Part shown: positions 25,697 through 34,969 of the stretch, piece after piece | Layout of the letters: every line of letters starts with the position of its first letter | Numbering within the stretch: position 1 is the first letter of the stretch | Source of the DNA: Christiangramia gaetbulicola | GTDB taxonomy: Bacteria; Bacteroidota; Bacteroidia; Flavobacteriales; Flavobacteriaceae | Direction of reading: 5' to 3' | Length of the DNA: 64,000 nucleotides | Assembly: GCF_003054225.1 (NCBI RefSeq) | Contig: NZ_QBKQ01000001.1 | Span: 682,001 to 746,000 of the forward strand | Notes under the pieces: generated by a model | Database searches by the model: none | What the model was told of the DNA's origin: nothing | Seen by the model: only the letters and a program-made list of their open reading frames with translations | Made by a program: the position numbers and the translations under genes

Positions 25697-26590
25697 CTAA
25701 TAAGGATCTATAAAACTTTTGATGGTCTCTGCAGAGATCTCTGGATTCGCGCCTTCCTGTCCCGCCACCAGTGCACCTACAGCACAGGCATGATCCAGGG
25801 CGGTTTGAGGTTCAACCTCCTGCAGTAGTTTGGCCAGCAAAGTTCCCAGGAAGGAATCACCGGCGCCTACGGTATCTTTTACTTTTATTTTATAACCGGA
25901 GTTGTAATACATTTTCTTATGGTGCATCAGGACTGCACCATGGCTTCCTTTGGTCACACAAATAGTCTTCGCCTTGGTTTTCACCGCCATAAAAAGCAGG
26001 TTCTGTTCCAGCGAATTATACTTAGATCCCATCATATCTGCGATCTCGAACAACTCATCATCATTAAATTTGATGAATTCGGCATGTTGCATTAACTCCA
26101 ATAAAAGGTCTGCAGTATAATGCGGAGGCCTTAGATTAAAGTCCAGTACGCGGTATTTAGCTTTTGGAATAAGTGTAAATAATGCTTTCCTGCTTACCTC
26201 ATCACGGCATACAAGACTTCCGAAGATAAAAGCATCAGACTGCTGAACAGACTTTATCATTCCCTCGCTAACTTCGATCTTATCCCAGGCAACGGGATGG
26301 GTAATTTCATAAGTAGCAGAGCCACCTTCAGAAAGGTTCACTTTTACCATTCCCGTGGGGTGCTGCTCATCTTTTTCGATATTATCGGTCTTGATCTTAT
26401 GGTTCTGTAGATATTCGAGAAGTAGATTTCCCCGTTCATCATTTCCCACCTTGCTTATCATTTCGGTCTCCACGCCCATACTGGCTAGCCTGCTGGCCAC
26501 ATTCAGCGGTGCACCACCAATACGCTCCATATCGGGAAAAACATCATACAGGATCTCTCCAAAACAAACCGCTTTAAGATTTTTCGCCAT
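25697..26590 (-). CDS. PfkB-family carbohydrate kinase (probable fructokinase)
   Basis: 297 aa. PfkB signature 1 is GGAPLNVA (25-32) and the catalytic DTVGAGD at 239-245 contains the base Asp245. The GGAPLNVA form is typical of fructokinases. It lies downstream of GH32 and a sugar porter, so it most likely phosphorylates fructose released from fructans. Cytoplasmic. Confidence 0.85.
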   Translation of the reverse strand: MAKNLKAVCFGEILYDVFPDMERIGGAPLNVASRLASMGVETEMISKVGNDERGNLLLEYLQNHKIKTDNIEKDEQHPTGMVKVNLSEGGSATYEITHPVAWDKIEVSEGMIKSVQQSDAFIFGSLVCRDEVSRKALFTLIPKAKYRVLDFNLRPPHYTADLLLELMQHAEFIKFNDDELFEIADMMGSKYNSLEQNLLFMAVKTKAKTICVTKGSHGAVLMHHKKMYYNSGYKIKVKDTVGAGDSFLGTLLAKLLQEVEPQTALDHACAVGALVAGQEGANPEISAETIKSFIDPY

Positions 26591-26655
26591 ATTCTTCGAA
26601 TTACAAATTTAAACACAAAGCCTTGCAGAAGTGCCCAAAAGAACTTTCTGAAAGC

Positions 26656-27069
26656 CTATTCTTTTTCTATCATCTTGAACATTCCCGGTCTTGTTTTCGG
26701 CCTTTCGGTATATCCATATCGGGTATAGAAATCTTTAACTCCTTCGGAAGCCATAAGCCCGACAAATGAATTATTGGAAGTATTTTCTTTTAACCAGCTT
26801 TCCAGCTCTTCCATGATCATATCTCCTAGACCAGTCTTCTGAAATTCAGGCAATACGATAACATCCTGTATATAAAAATAGATAGCACCGTCGCCCACTA
26901 TCCTGCCGGCACAGGCTATCTTCCCGGCAACGGTAAAGCATACCGAAAACAGCGAGCCTTCCATTCCTTTCTTCACCGCATCATCGGTAAGTTTCTCCCA
27001 GTTGGTGGAAGCTCTCAGCAACTGGTATTCCGCCACGCTAGGATTGCGATGTTCTATTTTTATATTCAT
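26656..27069 (-). CDS. GNAT-family N-acetyltransferase
   Basis: 137 aa single GNAT domain. The acetyl-CoA loop region is IYFYIQDVIVLPEFQKTGLGDMI (Q/R-x-x-G-x-G/A form QKTGLG), and the C-terminus GLMASEGVKDFYTRYGY is typical. Substrate unknown. It lies between fructokinase and GH32 on the same strand and may be co-transcribed without a metabolic link. Confidence 0.8.
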   Translation of the reverse strand: MNIKIEHRNPSVAEYQLLRASTNWEKLTDDAVKKGMEGSLFSVCFTVAGKIACAGRIVGDGAIYFYIQDVIVLPEFQKTGLGDMIMEELESWLKENTSNNSFVGLMASEGVKDFYTRYGYTERPKTRPGMFKMIEKE

Positions 27070-27182
27070 TCTTTTAAGGTCTAATCTGCTTCAAGATAGA
27101 GATAATCGGGCATTAAGTCCATTATTTTTCTGGGATAAAAACTCAGAAACAATGCTCCTTAATTTAAAACCTCTTGTTTTTT

Positions 27183-28829
27183 CTAAATATTATCACTGCT
27201 GGCTTCTTCTGAATTCTGATCTGTCTTAGGAAATTCCAGTTCATAGGCCTCCAGGCTATCTACGGTAAAATCCTCCAGTCCCGCCGTAAAGCAAAATTCA
27301 TTCCAGGGCTGGCTAGGGAAGAAAATTTCAGTAATGACCGTTTTCCCATCATCAAAAAACATTTCTATGGACGTTTTATCGATGATTAGGATCGCGTTCA
27401 TGCTATTTGAATTAGAAATTCTCGGTGCCGTGGAATTTTCTGTACCGAACTTTTCTGAAAAATCATTCTTCCCCGCATGCGAACGGTTCATGATGAATTC
27501 CTTTTGTGCATGATCATAAGAAATGATGAACTCCTCCCCCATATCATTAGAAAGCCTGAAATTATAGGTAGTTTCTTTAAGGTCATTTATACTAAACCTG
27601 ATCTCGGCTCTGGCCAGGTCAATGTCATCTGCATTCAGCACCACTTTATTTCCACTAACCTTGATATCCTTTTTCTGAAGTTTCTTACCACGGTATTTCT
27701 TTAATTCCTCCACCGGCTCTGAAGTTAACAGGTAATTACCATCTTCCTTGATGAGTTTGAGTTCCCGCGAGATGGTCATTGCACTTCTCCAGGTCGTAGT
27801 GGGAACTTCCTGGGCATATAACCAATTAGACATCCAACCCAGGAACAGCTTTCGACCATCTTCATCTGGAATATTAGACCAGGTTACCCCGGCATAATTA
27901 TCTCTTCCAAAATCTATCCAGAACGGATGTTTCTCTTCCAAGGCCTCCATTCCTTTTGCAGGCACGAATTTCTTTCCATCGAAGTCTCCTACGAAATACT
28001 GGGTTCCCGAACCTCCATTATATCCACCCGGATTCAGGCTCTGGATAAGCACCCATTTTTGTTCATCGCTTCCCTCAACCTGCATCGGGAAAATATCAGG
28101 GCATTCCCAGACCCCGTCATGGGCTCCCGTCTTCTCACCAAATTCTGAAAGTTTCTTCCAGTCCTTTAAATTCTGAGAAGTATAAAATAATGCCTTTTCG
28201 GTAGTCGCAAGCGCCATAAGCCACTGCTTGTTGATATCGTCCCAGATGACCTTGGGATCCCTGAAATTCTCAATACCAGGATTCGGTATTACCGGGTTAC
28301 CTTCATATTTGGTCCAGGTCTGGCCTTCGTCAAGGCTATAAGCGATAGCCTGGGACTGGTAATCTTTTTTACCTTCTTCCGCAGCTTTTGGCTCATGATA
28401 AGTAAAAATCGCTACTACGGGAGTTTTGCCTTCCTCGCCAAAACCGGAAGTATTTTTTTCATCTACCACCGCGCTTCCAGAAAATATATATCCCTTTTCA
28501 TCGGGAAACAAGGCGATGGGCTGCTCTTCCCAGGTGATCATATCCTTACTGGTGGCATGCCCCCAGTGCATCGGGCCCCAAACATTATCTTCCGGGTAAT
28601 ACTGAAAATATAAATGGTAAGTGCCATCCAGGTAGAACATCCCGTTAGGATCGTTCATCCAGTTCTTTTTCGGAGTAAAATGGAAATTAGGCCTGAAATC
28701 CTCGTTCTTCTGAATTTGAACCTCAGCTACTTCTTTTTCGTCATTTTTGGAATCATTCTTACAGGAAGCGATCGCTGCCACCAAAAACGACAGGCATATA
28801 ACTTCAAATAATCTTTTCATTCTGTTCAT
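27183..28829 (-). CDS. GH32 fructan hydrolase lipoprotein (levanase/inulinase/invertase type)
   Basis: 548 aa. Lipobox AASC-like IASC (Cys23) points to an outer-membrane or periplasmic lipoprotein. GH32 motifs are complete: WMNDPNG (57-63, nucleophile Asp60), RDP (190-192, transition-state stabiliser Asp191) and ECPD (242-245, acid/base Glu242). A C-terminal beta-sandwich follows from about residue 390. It cleaves beta-fructosidic bonds. Ten bp downstream of the sugar porter, so in one operon with the porter, GNAT and fructokinase. Confidence 0.92.
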   Translation of the reverse strand: MNRMKRLFEVICLSFLVAAIASCKNDSKNDEKEVAEVQIQKNEDFRPNFHFTPKKNWMNDPNGMFYLDGTYHLYFQYYPEDNVWGPMHWGHATSKDMITWEEQPIALFPDEKGYIFSGSAVVDEKNTSGFGEEGKTPVVAIFTYHEPKAAEEGKKDYQSQAIAYSLDEGQTWTKYEGNPVIPNPGIENFRDPKVIWDDINKQWLMALATTEKALFYTSQNLKDWKKLSEFGEKTGAHDGVWECPDIFPMQVEGSDEQKWVLIQSLNPGGYNGGSGTQYFVGDFDGKKFVPAKGMEALEEKHPFWIDFGRDNYAGVTWSNIPDEDGRKLFLGWMSNWLYAQEVPTTTWRSAMTISRELKLIKEDGNYLLTSEPVEELKKYRGKKLQKKDIKVSGNKVVLNADDIDLARAEIRFSINDLKETTYNFRLSNDMGEEFIISYDHAQKEFIMNRSHAGKNDFSEKFGTENSTAPRISNSNSMNAILIIDKTSIEMFFDDGKTVITEIFFPSQPWNEFCFTAGLEDFTVDSLEAYELEFPKTDQNSEEASSDNI

Positions 28830-28838
28830 ATTTTTATA

Positions 28839-30158
28839 CTACTTATTTATAGATAGGTCAAAACTTAACTGTTCCAGGGACTTGCCTTTGGTCTCTGGCA
28901 TCATAAATATCACAAATATCAGCTGAAGCACCATCATAAAGGCGAAAAAGGAAAATACATAGCCCGGGCCAATATTGGTGAATAAATACGGAATTGTAGA
29001 AGGGATAATCGCGGCCAGCACCCAGTGAGTGGATGATCCAAAAGCCTGTCCTGAAGCCCTTAAGCGATTAGGGAAAATTTCAGAAATAAACACCCAGATG
29101 ACTGCCCCCTGGCCAATCGCATGCGAGGCTATAAAGAGAAACAGGAAGATGGGCACCCATAAGCCACCCCAATTAAGGAAAAAGGCTGCAGCGACCAGTG
29201 ATAGGGAAATGATATAACCAATAGAACCAAAAAGCATCAGTTGCTTTCGTCCCAGTTTATCGATAAGAAAGACTCCTAATAAGGTAAATAATAGGTTCAC
29301 CACTCCTATCCCGATGCTGCTAAGCAGCGCCGTACTTTCCCCCAGCCCGGCAGATTCGAAGATCCTCGGGGCATAATAAAGGAAAGCGTTTATACCTGAA
29401 AGCTGATTAAAAAACGCAATAAGAAATGCCAGGATCAAAGGGAAGCGATATTTTTTCATGAAGATATTCTCACCGCTTAATTCATTTTTATCCAAGTCTT
29501 TGATCTCCTGAAGTTTCTTTTTGATATCCATTTCAGGATGTATAATAGCGAGTACCTTTTCAGCTTCGGCATACCTCCCTTTCGACACCAGCCATCGCGG
29601 ACTTCGGGGAATAAGGAAAACAAAGATGAGATAGATAAATGCCGGCAGGGCTTCTATTCCCACCATCCATCGCCATGGCTCTGTACCGGTGTTCCGCAGT
29701 AAATAATTTGAAAGAAAGGCGATCAGGATCCCCAATACGATATTGAATTGATAGAGCGAAACCAGCTTACCTCGCTGGTCTGCCGGGGCGATCTCAGAAA
29801 CAAAAGCGGGTGCCGCAATGGTGGAGGCTCCAACTCCCAGTCCGCCTAAAAATCTGAATACCGCGAAGGTAATGGGATCGTTCGCAAGGGCAGATCCCAA
29901 AGCTGATACGAAATATAGAACTCCAATGATCATCAGGGTATTCTTACGCCCTATTTTGTTAGTGGGTATCCCTCCGAAAATAGCCCCAACCACGGTTCCC
30001 CAAAGGGCCATAGCCATCACTACCGAGCCGTGAAAGGCATCTGAAGTATTCCATAATTCCTGAAGCTGTTTATCTGCTCCAGAAATAACAACGGTATCAA
30101 ATCCAAATAAAAAGCCAGCCAGGGCTGCACTAATAGACCAGGTAAGAATTTTGTTCAT
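28839..30158 (-). CDS. MFS sugar porter
   Basis: 439 aa with 12 membrane helices. Sugar-porter signatures: GFLFGFDTVVISGA (15-28), KIGRKN after helix 2, IPRSPRWLVSKGR after helix 6, DKLGRKQ after helix 8 and PETKGKSLE near the end. Probably a proton-coupled importer of fructose or a small oligosaccharide in the inner membrane. First gene of the fructan operon. Confidence 0.9.
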   Translation of the reverse strand: MNKILTWSISAALAGFLFGFDTVVISGADKQLQELWNTSDAFHGSVVMAMALWGTVVGAIFGGIPTNKIGRKNTLMIIGVLYFVSALGSALANDPITFAVFRFLGGLGVGASTIAAPAFVSEIAPADQRGKLVSLYQFNIVLGILIAFLSNYLLRNTGTEPWRWMVGIEALPAFIYLIFVFLIPRSPRWLVSKGRYAEAEKVLAIIHPEMDIKKKLQEIKDLDKNELSGENIFMKKYRFPLILAFLIAFFNQLSGINAFLYYAPRIFESAGLGESTALLSSIGIGVVNLLFTLLGVFLIDKLGRKQLMLFGSIGYIISLSLVAAAFFLNWGGLWVPIFLFLFIASHAIGQGAVIWVFISEIFPNRLRASGQAFGSSTHWVLAAIIPSTIPYLFTNIGPGYVFSFFAFMMVLQLIFVIFMMPETKGKSLEQLSFDLSINK

Positions 30159-30206
30159 TTTCAGAGTTTAAAGAGCACACTTTTTACATTAGTAAAAAGC
30201 TAAAGG

Positions 30207-30230
30207 AAACCGGGCAGCTAAACCCGGTTT
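30207..30230. repeat. Inverted repeat upstream of the fructan operon
   Basis: AAACCGGG / CCCGGTTT, perfect 8-bp arms with an 8-nt centre, about 50 bp upstream of the sugar-porter start. It could be an operator for a fructan-responsive regulator or a stem in the leader RNA. No regulator gene adjoins. The rest of the 350-bp gap (30159-30508) shows only AT-rich DNA. Confidence 0.45.
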
Positions 30231-30508
30231 ATGCAATATTTTGAGGTAGAATTTAAAGATTTTTTAAAAATATAACTGTATAAATCCCATAAAATCAAAA
30301 ATATAGTGACGGTTAAAACATATCTTCAGTAATAGATTTTCACTGAAATAGCTTGCTCATTTTTATAAATATCTCATTTTCAGAACTTATCGAGATCAAT
30401 TTCAGAATTTAATAGTATCTTCATAAACAACCTAAAATCAACCTCTTAAGTCGATAAACCGGGAACAGGCGGTTGGAATTCCATAGAATTCTTAATAGAT
30501 CATATTGG

Positions 30509-30994
30509 ATGAAAAGGTTATTTCTTATCGCAACCCTACTGCTTCCCCTTCAGGTCATTGCTCAGCCATGGATAACTCGTGAAGACACTTACTGGTTTGC
30601 CAGTACAGGCGTGGATCTGCGTAACGCGACTTTTGGTGGTACCGTTAATGATGCAGCTTACGATGGCACTTTTTCCATAGGTTATAGAAACGTGGGCTTT
30701 AGTATTATCGCCTATTACGAAACATTTTCGGCTATAGAATATGAATCTATGGGTATTAACCCCGGATTCGTGGTAAGACCTGGAAAAAAACTGGTACCAG
30801 CTGGAGACATCTCTCTTTCCTTCATCAGGCGACCCTGGAAAACCTATCCTTCACTGGCCTTTAATGCCCGTATGGAATATCATTTCGACAGGTTTTTTGT
30901 GTATCTGCGCGCGGAGAACCGCTGGCGAACCGATTATGATTTTTACCAGTTTTCGGTTTATGGAGGTTTCAGCATCAAGTTCGGCTTCAACTGA
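30509..30994 (+). CDS. Secreted, probable outer-membrane beta-barrel protein
   Basis: 161 aa from ATG 30509; the frame opens earlier at a TTG, but MKRLFLIATLLLPLQVIAQ is the signal peptide. The mature chain alternates short amphipathic strands rich in Tyr/Phe and ends SIKFGFN, as small outer-membrane barrels do. No family recognised. Not in an obvious operon. Confidence 0.6.
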   Translation: MKRLFLIATLLLPLQVIAQPWITREDTYWFASTGVDLRNATFGGTVNDAAYDGTFSIGYRNVGFSIIAYYETFSAIEYESMGINPGFVVRPGKKLVPAGDISLSFIRRPWKTYPSLAFNARMEYHFDRFFVYLRAENRWRTDYDFYQFSVYGGFSIKFGFN

Positions 30995-31058
30995 TTATTT
31001 ATATACTTCCCGATCTGTGCTTTGTAATAAATTTAACTTCAACCAAGTAATTTTTCAA

Positions 31059-31066
31059 TATTTTTG
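31059..31066 (+). promoter_or_regulatory. Possible flavobacterial -7 box for the TerC gene
   Basis: TATTTTTG fits TAnnTTTG exactly, 21 bp before the ATG. A good -33 TTTG at the right distance is not visible, so confidence is modest. Confidence 0.35.
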
Positions 31067-31087
31067 GCCCCGTCCAATAAACCTATT

Positions 31088-31804
31088 ATGGAGATCCTTT
31101 TACAACCCGACACCTGGGTAGCCTTACTCACCCTGACATTTCTGGAAATAGTTCTGGGAATAGATAACATTATCTTTATTTCCCTGGTGGCTGGAAGGGT
31201 ACCTGAAGAAAATCAGAAAAAAGCACGTTTGGGTGGACTCACCATCGCCTTGGTAATGAGGATACTTTTACTGTTAAGTATTACTTGGATCATAGGGCTT
31301 ACCAAACCTGTACTCACGGTAGCAGATTTCGAACTCAGCTGGCGGGATATCATCCTGATTGCGGGAGGGATCTTCCTCCTGGTAAAAAGTACGCTGGAGA
31401 TACACCATAAGGTAGAAGGACAGGAAAAAGATCCTGAAACCGGTACACCGAGCAAATCCATGAGCTTTTCCGCGGCGATCGTACAGATCGTTCTACTTGA
31501 TATTGTCTTTTCTTTCGACTCTATTCTAACGGCTGTAGGCCTTACTGATGAGATCCTGCTCATGGTTATCGCGGTGACTATTGCGATCGTCGTAATGATG
31601 ATTTTTGCCAAACCGGTAGGTGAATTTGTGAATGATCACCCTACCATACAGATCCTGGCACTTTCCTTTTTAATACTTATAGGCGTTATGCTTATTGTGG
31701 AAGGAGCGCATTATCATGTTCCAAAGGGTTATATCTATTTTGCGGTCTTCTTCTCATTAGCCATCGAAATGCTGAATATGAGGTATCGTAAAAAGAATGT
31801 TTAA
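31088..31804 (+). CDS. TerC-family membrane protein
   Basis: 238 aa from ATG 31088. Seven or so helices with the TerC hallmarks EIVLGIDNIIFISLVAG near the N-terminus and LLDIVFSFDSILTAVGLT midway; the acidic membrane residues in these motifs are thought to move metal ions. TerC proteins are linked to tellurite resistance or manganese export and co-translocational metalation. Inner membrane. Confidence 0.9.
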   Translation: MEILLQPDTWVALLTLTFLEIVLGIDNIIFISLVAGRVPEENQKKARLGGLTIALVMRILLLLSITWIIGLTKPVLTVADFELSWRDIILIAGGIFLLVKSTLEIHHKVEGQEKDPETGTPSKSMSFSAAIVQIVLLDIVFSFDSILTAVGLTDEILLMVIAVTIAIVVMMIFAKPVGEFVNDHPTIQILALSFLILIGVMLIVEGAHYHVPKGYIYFAVFFSLAIEMLNMRYRKKNV

Positions 31805-31819
31805 ATTCACTACTGAAGA

Positions 31820-32398
31820 TCAATCCAGTACTTCAAAATGTATTGGCTTAAAGCTTCCTCCATTACTGTCTTCAGCAGAACACGCGGTAAGACCCACGAT
31901 CAGGTCCATTTTTGCTTCGAACATTATGTAATCTCCCGCCTTACTTTGCGGTGGCTTTACCGTGATCCTGCCAAAAGAATCGAAACGTACATTCATGAAA
32001 ATATTGAAGGCCGTAGGGATATCATCGGGTTCTATACCATATTTTGCAAGGTTGGTATGTAGGTTCTCGAAACAGCTGGGGTGATAGCCGGTATTCTTGT
32101 ACATGATCTTAAAAGTTTCGGGACTACAGGGAGCCAGTAAAAAATCATTACGACCGTTCGTATCTTCCAGGATCTCCAGCATCTTATTACTTCGGTTGCT
32201 CCATATATAATTCCCTTTAGTGATAAGGATACTTTCTTCATAATCGAGAGTTTTTCCACTGGAGATCTTTTCCCGAACATCTTCTGCGTTAAAGACCACC
32301 ATATCGCTCACTTGTTCCCCTAAAGGATCTACCACTTTTAAAAGCTGTCCCTTTTTCATTTTGAATGCTGCCCCGCTTTGCTTTTCAATTACCTGCAT
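31820..32398 (-). CDS. DUF1989 (urea-carboxylase-associated family) protein
   Basis: 192 aa. DUF1989 features: GQLLKVVDPLGEQVSDMVVFNAED at the N-terminus, a central APCSPETF, and a conserved cysteine in LTACSAEDSNGG near the C-terminus. Family members sit beside urea carboxylase or guanidine-metabolism genes; some act as subunits of carboxyguanidine deiminase. Last gene of a tight minus-strand operon (15-bp gap). No urea carboxylase is present here. Confidence 0.8.
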   Translation of the reverse strand: MQVIEKQSGAAFKMKKGQLLKVVDPLGEQVSDMVVFNAEDVREKISSGKTLDYEESILITKGNYIWSNRSNKMLEILEDTNGRNDFLLAPCSPETFKIMYKNTGYHPSCFENLHTNLAKYGIEPDDIPTAFNIFMNVRFDSFGRITVKPPQSKAGDYIMFEAKMDLIVGLTACSAEDSNGGSFKPIHFEVLD

Positions 32399-32413
32399 TT
32401 TCTTTCCTGCTTT

Positions 32414-33031
32414 CTAATTTATATTATTCTCTTTCTTTATCGCCTTTCCTAGCTTTTGCTTCATAGAGTCTCCGGAACTGTTTAGATTATCTACAACAGC
32501 TTCTATATCATGTTTTGGATAAGATTGATGCAGCTTCGCTACTCCTTCTACTTTCACCGGCTCTAACCAGAAACCGGTAATAAGGGGAAGATGATCTTCC
32601 AGCATTTTTTTCGGAATCTCCTTATAATAAAGAGGCGAACCCTGCTCTTTTTCAAAATGTTTTACCAGTTCTTCCAGTGAGTTCTCCAGCTCTTCCCTAG
32701 TTTGAATTTTCACTTTTGCATTTACATGCACGGCAGTATAATCCCAGGTGCTAATATCTTTTTCCTTATACCATGAGGAAGAAATATAGCTGTGAGGACC
32801 GTGAAAGATGATCAATGCCTCTGCTCCATCTTTCACCAAAGCAGCCTGTTCATTGTGATTCGCAAGGTGCGTATATAATTGCCAATTATCCTCGTTTCCT
32901 TGTACCAGCACCGGTAAATGGGTTGCCATTAGCCGGTTCCCGTTCATAATCACCGTGGCAAAAGGATTCTCTTTAATAAAGGAAAAGACGAAATTTTTAT
33001 CGTCTTTCTTATATTTTTCTGGTCTGTACAT
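32414..33031 (-). CDS. PaiB-type FMN-binding split-barrel protein
   Basis: 205 aa. Begins MYRPEKYKKDD, the PaiB start. It has the flavin-binding split-barrel pattern FSFIKENPFATVIM...LPVLV and HGPHSYISSSWY..KDISTWDY(T/V)AVHV. Named a negative transcriptional regulator in Bacillus, but the fold suggests flavin or heme chemistry. Only 5 bp from the YqcI/YcgG gene. Confidence 0.85.
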   Translation of the reverse strand: MYRPEKYKKDDKNFVFSFIKENPFATVIMNGNRLMATHLPVLVQGNEDNWQLYTHLANHNEQAALVKDGAEALIIFHGPHSYISSSWYKEKDISTWDYTAVHVNAKVKIQTREELENSLEELVKHFEKEQGSPLYYKEIPKKMLEDHLPLITGFWLEPVKVEGVAKLHQSYPKHDIEAVVDNLNSSGDSMKQKLGKAIKKENNIN

Positions 33032-33036
33032 TCATT

Positions 33037-33732
33037 CTAATTATTATGAAAAGGACATTTCCATTCCTTCTCCACTTTTCTACCGCTGTACTGTCTCGCC
33101 TCACTGTCAGCTCCAAAATCCCGCAACATTGGATTGATAGAACCCTGCAATTCTTTGTCCCGTTCTCTAATTCTGTCACGAACCGTTTCATAACTACCCA
33201 TTTCACGTAGCTTTTCAAATTGCCAGTGCAGGTTAAATGCGATCGCTGGGTACGGACTTTGCCTTGCCTTTCTTGAAGCCCCGGGATGCATTCCTACGAT
33301 ATAAAAAGCTTTTCCGTTCAGGCTAAAACTGAAATGTTCACTTTCAACATCTTCACTAACGGCCGGGTCCCATTCTTTTGAATCTACTTCATGTAAATTC
33401 GCCAGCTGCTTCCAAAGCATTTTCTCAAAGGCAATTTCGGAATAATTCGGGGATTCAGGAAATACCGCTAAGAATGTTTTAAAATCGTTCGAGGAGAAGT
33501 CATAATCCTGAATATAGCTTTCAAGATCTGCAATTATTTTACGTGCCGCAGCCTTGCTTCCAAAATCTGAATAGGAATGCAATTCAACCTGATCCATAGT
33601 GAAAACGGTTTTAGCCATGATACAGGGATGATCATTTCCTAATATGAATTTTTCGAACTTTTGTCTCAGGTCTAATTTTTCAGGAGACCTTGATTTATAG
33701 CTCTCTTTTTGAATTTTATATTTTATTTCCAT
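33037..33732 (-). CDS. YqcI/YcgG-family protein (GntA-like heme-dependent N-hydroxylase)
   Basis: 231 aa with the whole family signature: HPCIMAKT (35-42), FYIVGMHPGASRKARQSPYPA in the middle, DRIRERDKELQGSINPML, and a C-terminal SEARQYSGR...WKCPF. The characterised member GntA is a heme-dependent N-hydroxylase of a guanidino group. First gene of a three-gene operon with PaiB-like and DUF1989 proteins, consistent with chemistry on guanidino compounds. Substrate in this organism is inferred, not shown. Confidence 0.8.
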   Translation of the reverse strand: MEIKYKIQKESYKSRSPEKLDLRQKFEKFILGNDHPCIMAKTVFTMDQVELHSYSDFGSKAAARKIIADLESYIQDYDFSSNDFKTFLAVFPESPNYSEIAFEKMLWKQLANLHEVDSKEWDPAVSEDVESEHFSFSLNGKAFYIVGMHPGASRKARQSPYPAIAFNLHWQFEKLREMGSYETVRDRIRERDKELQGSINPMLRDFGADSEARQYSGRKVEKEWKCPFHNN

Positions 33733-33791
33733 AATATTCTTATTTTCAGTACTTTACTTGCATAAAAACTGACTCGTTCAACTTTGATCCA

Positions 33792-34223
33792 ATGGAACTT
33801 CTAAAAGTCATTCTGGCCGGAATACTTGGCACCATTCTAATGACTGGTTTCAGTTATATGCTTGCGCGTTTAAAAAACCAGGAGTTTCGAGAACCGCGAC
33901 TTTTAAATATGATCTTAAGAAGATCTACTTACGATAAAGTGAATCCTTCAAATAACTCGATCCTGGGCTGGGTGGTCCATTTCTCTATAGGGATTATTTT
34001 AATGACCCTTTTTTATATTATACATCTCATTTTCTCCTTTAATATCACAATCACTTCGATCTTTTTCTATGGTATTTTCGCCGGTATACTTTCTATTTTA
34101 AGCTGGCACCTCATGTTCATTATTTCTCCTAATTCTGAAAATGTATTACTCAGAGAATTCTATATTCAGATCCTGGTAGCCCATGTTCTGTTCGCCATGG
34201 GTGCTGCAATTTTTATCTTTTGA
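33792..34223 (+). CDS. Four-helix membrane protein of unknown function
   Basis: 143 aa with four hydrophobic segments (about 1-21, 55-80, 85-108, 122-143). A polar cytoplasmic-type loop (LKNQEFREPRLLNMILRRST) follows the first. No family recognised with confidence. It is transcribed divergently from the YqcI/YcgG operon, 59 bp away. Confidence 0.55.
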   Translation: MELLKVILAGILGTILMTGFSYMLARLKNQEFREPRLLNMILRRSTYDKVNPSNNSILGWVVHFSIGIILMTLFYIIHLIFSFNITITSIFFYGIFAGILSILSWHLMFIISPNSENVLLREFYIQILVAHVLFAMGAAIFIF

Positions 34224-34240
34224 AAATTTTTCTTGGACTT

Positions 34241-34762
34241 TTACCGCTTTACATCTTTGATAAGCCACTCTTCCAGTTCCTCATTTTCATCTCCCGTATG
34301 CAATACCGAAATATCCCCGGTGGCTTCAAAAACCACGGCTCTCACTTCAGATAATCTTATCACATTGGCCTCTCTTAGTTTAGACCTGAGATCTTCTTCG
34401 GTCACCCGGGCTTTGTTGAGATTCTCATGCAGAATTTCCTTTCCATCCATCAATAATAAAGGCTCATTATCAACCACTTTCTTAATGACGTTGAACCTGC
34501 GGAGTATGGCCACAGATAACTGCAACACATAAATAATTCCCAGCCCAACAACGCCATCCCATAGACTAACGCTCTTGGATAATACAGTCGTGGCAATCAT
34601 CGAACCAAGCGCTACGGTCATGGCAAAATCGAAACTGGACATTTTTGAGAAGCTTCGTTTACCTGCAAGTCTTGTAAAAATGATCGTCGCGAGATAAATT
34701 CCGATGGCTGTAAGCACTATCGCCAAGAGGTCTATTTCCTTAAATTGAAACCATTTTTCCAT
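34241..34762 (-). CDS. DUF421 (YetF-like) membrane protein
   Basis: 173 aa: three N-terminal helices (about 10-85) followed by the YetF beta/alpha domain. FTRLAGKRSFSKMSSFDFAMTVALGSM is the family hallmark, and NEPLLLMDGKEILHENLNKARVTEEDL is the cytoplasmic part. In Bacillus spores YetF-like proteins contribute to germinosome/membrane function; general role unclear. Convergent with the preceding gene. Confidence 0.85.
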   Translation of the reverse strand: MEKWFQFKEIDLLAIVLTAIGIYLATIIFTRLAGKRSFSKMSSFDFAMTVALGSMIATTVLSKSVSLWDGVVGLGIIYVLQLSVAILRRFNVIKKVVDNEPLLLMDGKEILHENLNKARVTEEDLRSKLREANVIRLSEVRAVVFEATGDISVLHTGDENEELEEWLIKDVKR

Positions 34763-34969
34763 ATCTATGAATATTTGAAATGAAAAGATCTGGCCTCAAA
34801 TCTCTGTTCTCTAGTTTGTTTCATAGTTTCCGGTTTGATCGAACATCTAAATTACGGCCCGGCGCATCTAAATAAATGTTAAGCTTTCATAATCCTTTGT
34901 CAATATTGGATTTAACTGATTGATCCAGTCAAAAAAATCATCAAAAGAATTAATTGAATAAATTTGAGC

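Noticed and set aside
25619-25828. 69-aa plus-strand frame between APC permease and fructokinase
   Set aside because: Overlaps the fructokinase 3' end antisense, no ribosome site, and low-complexity translation.
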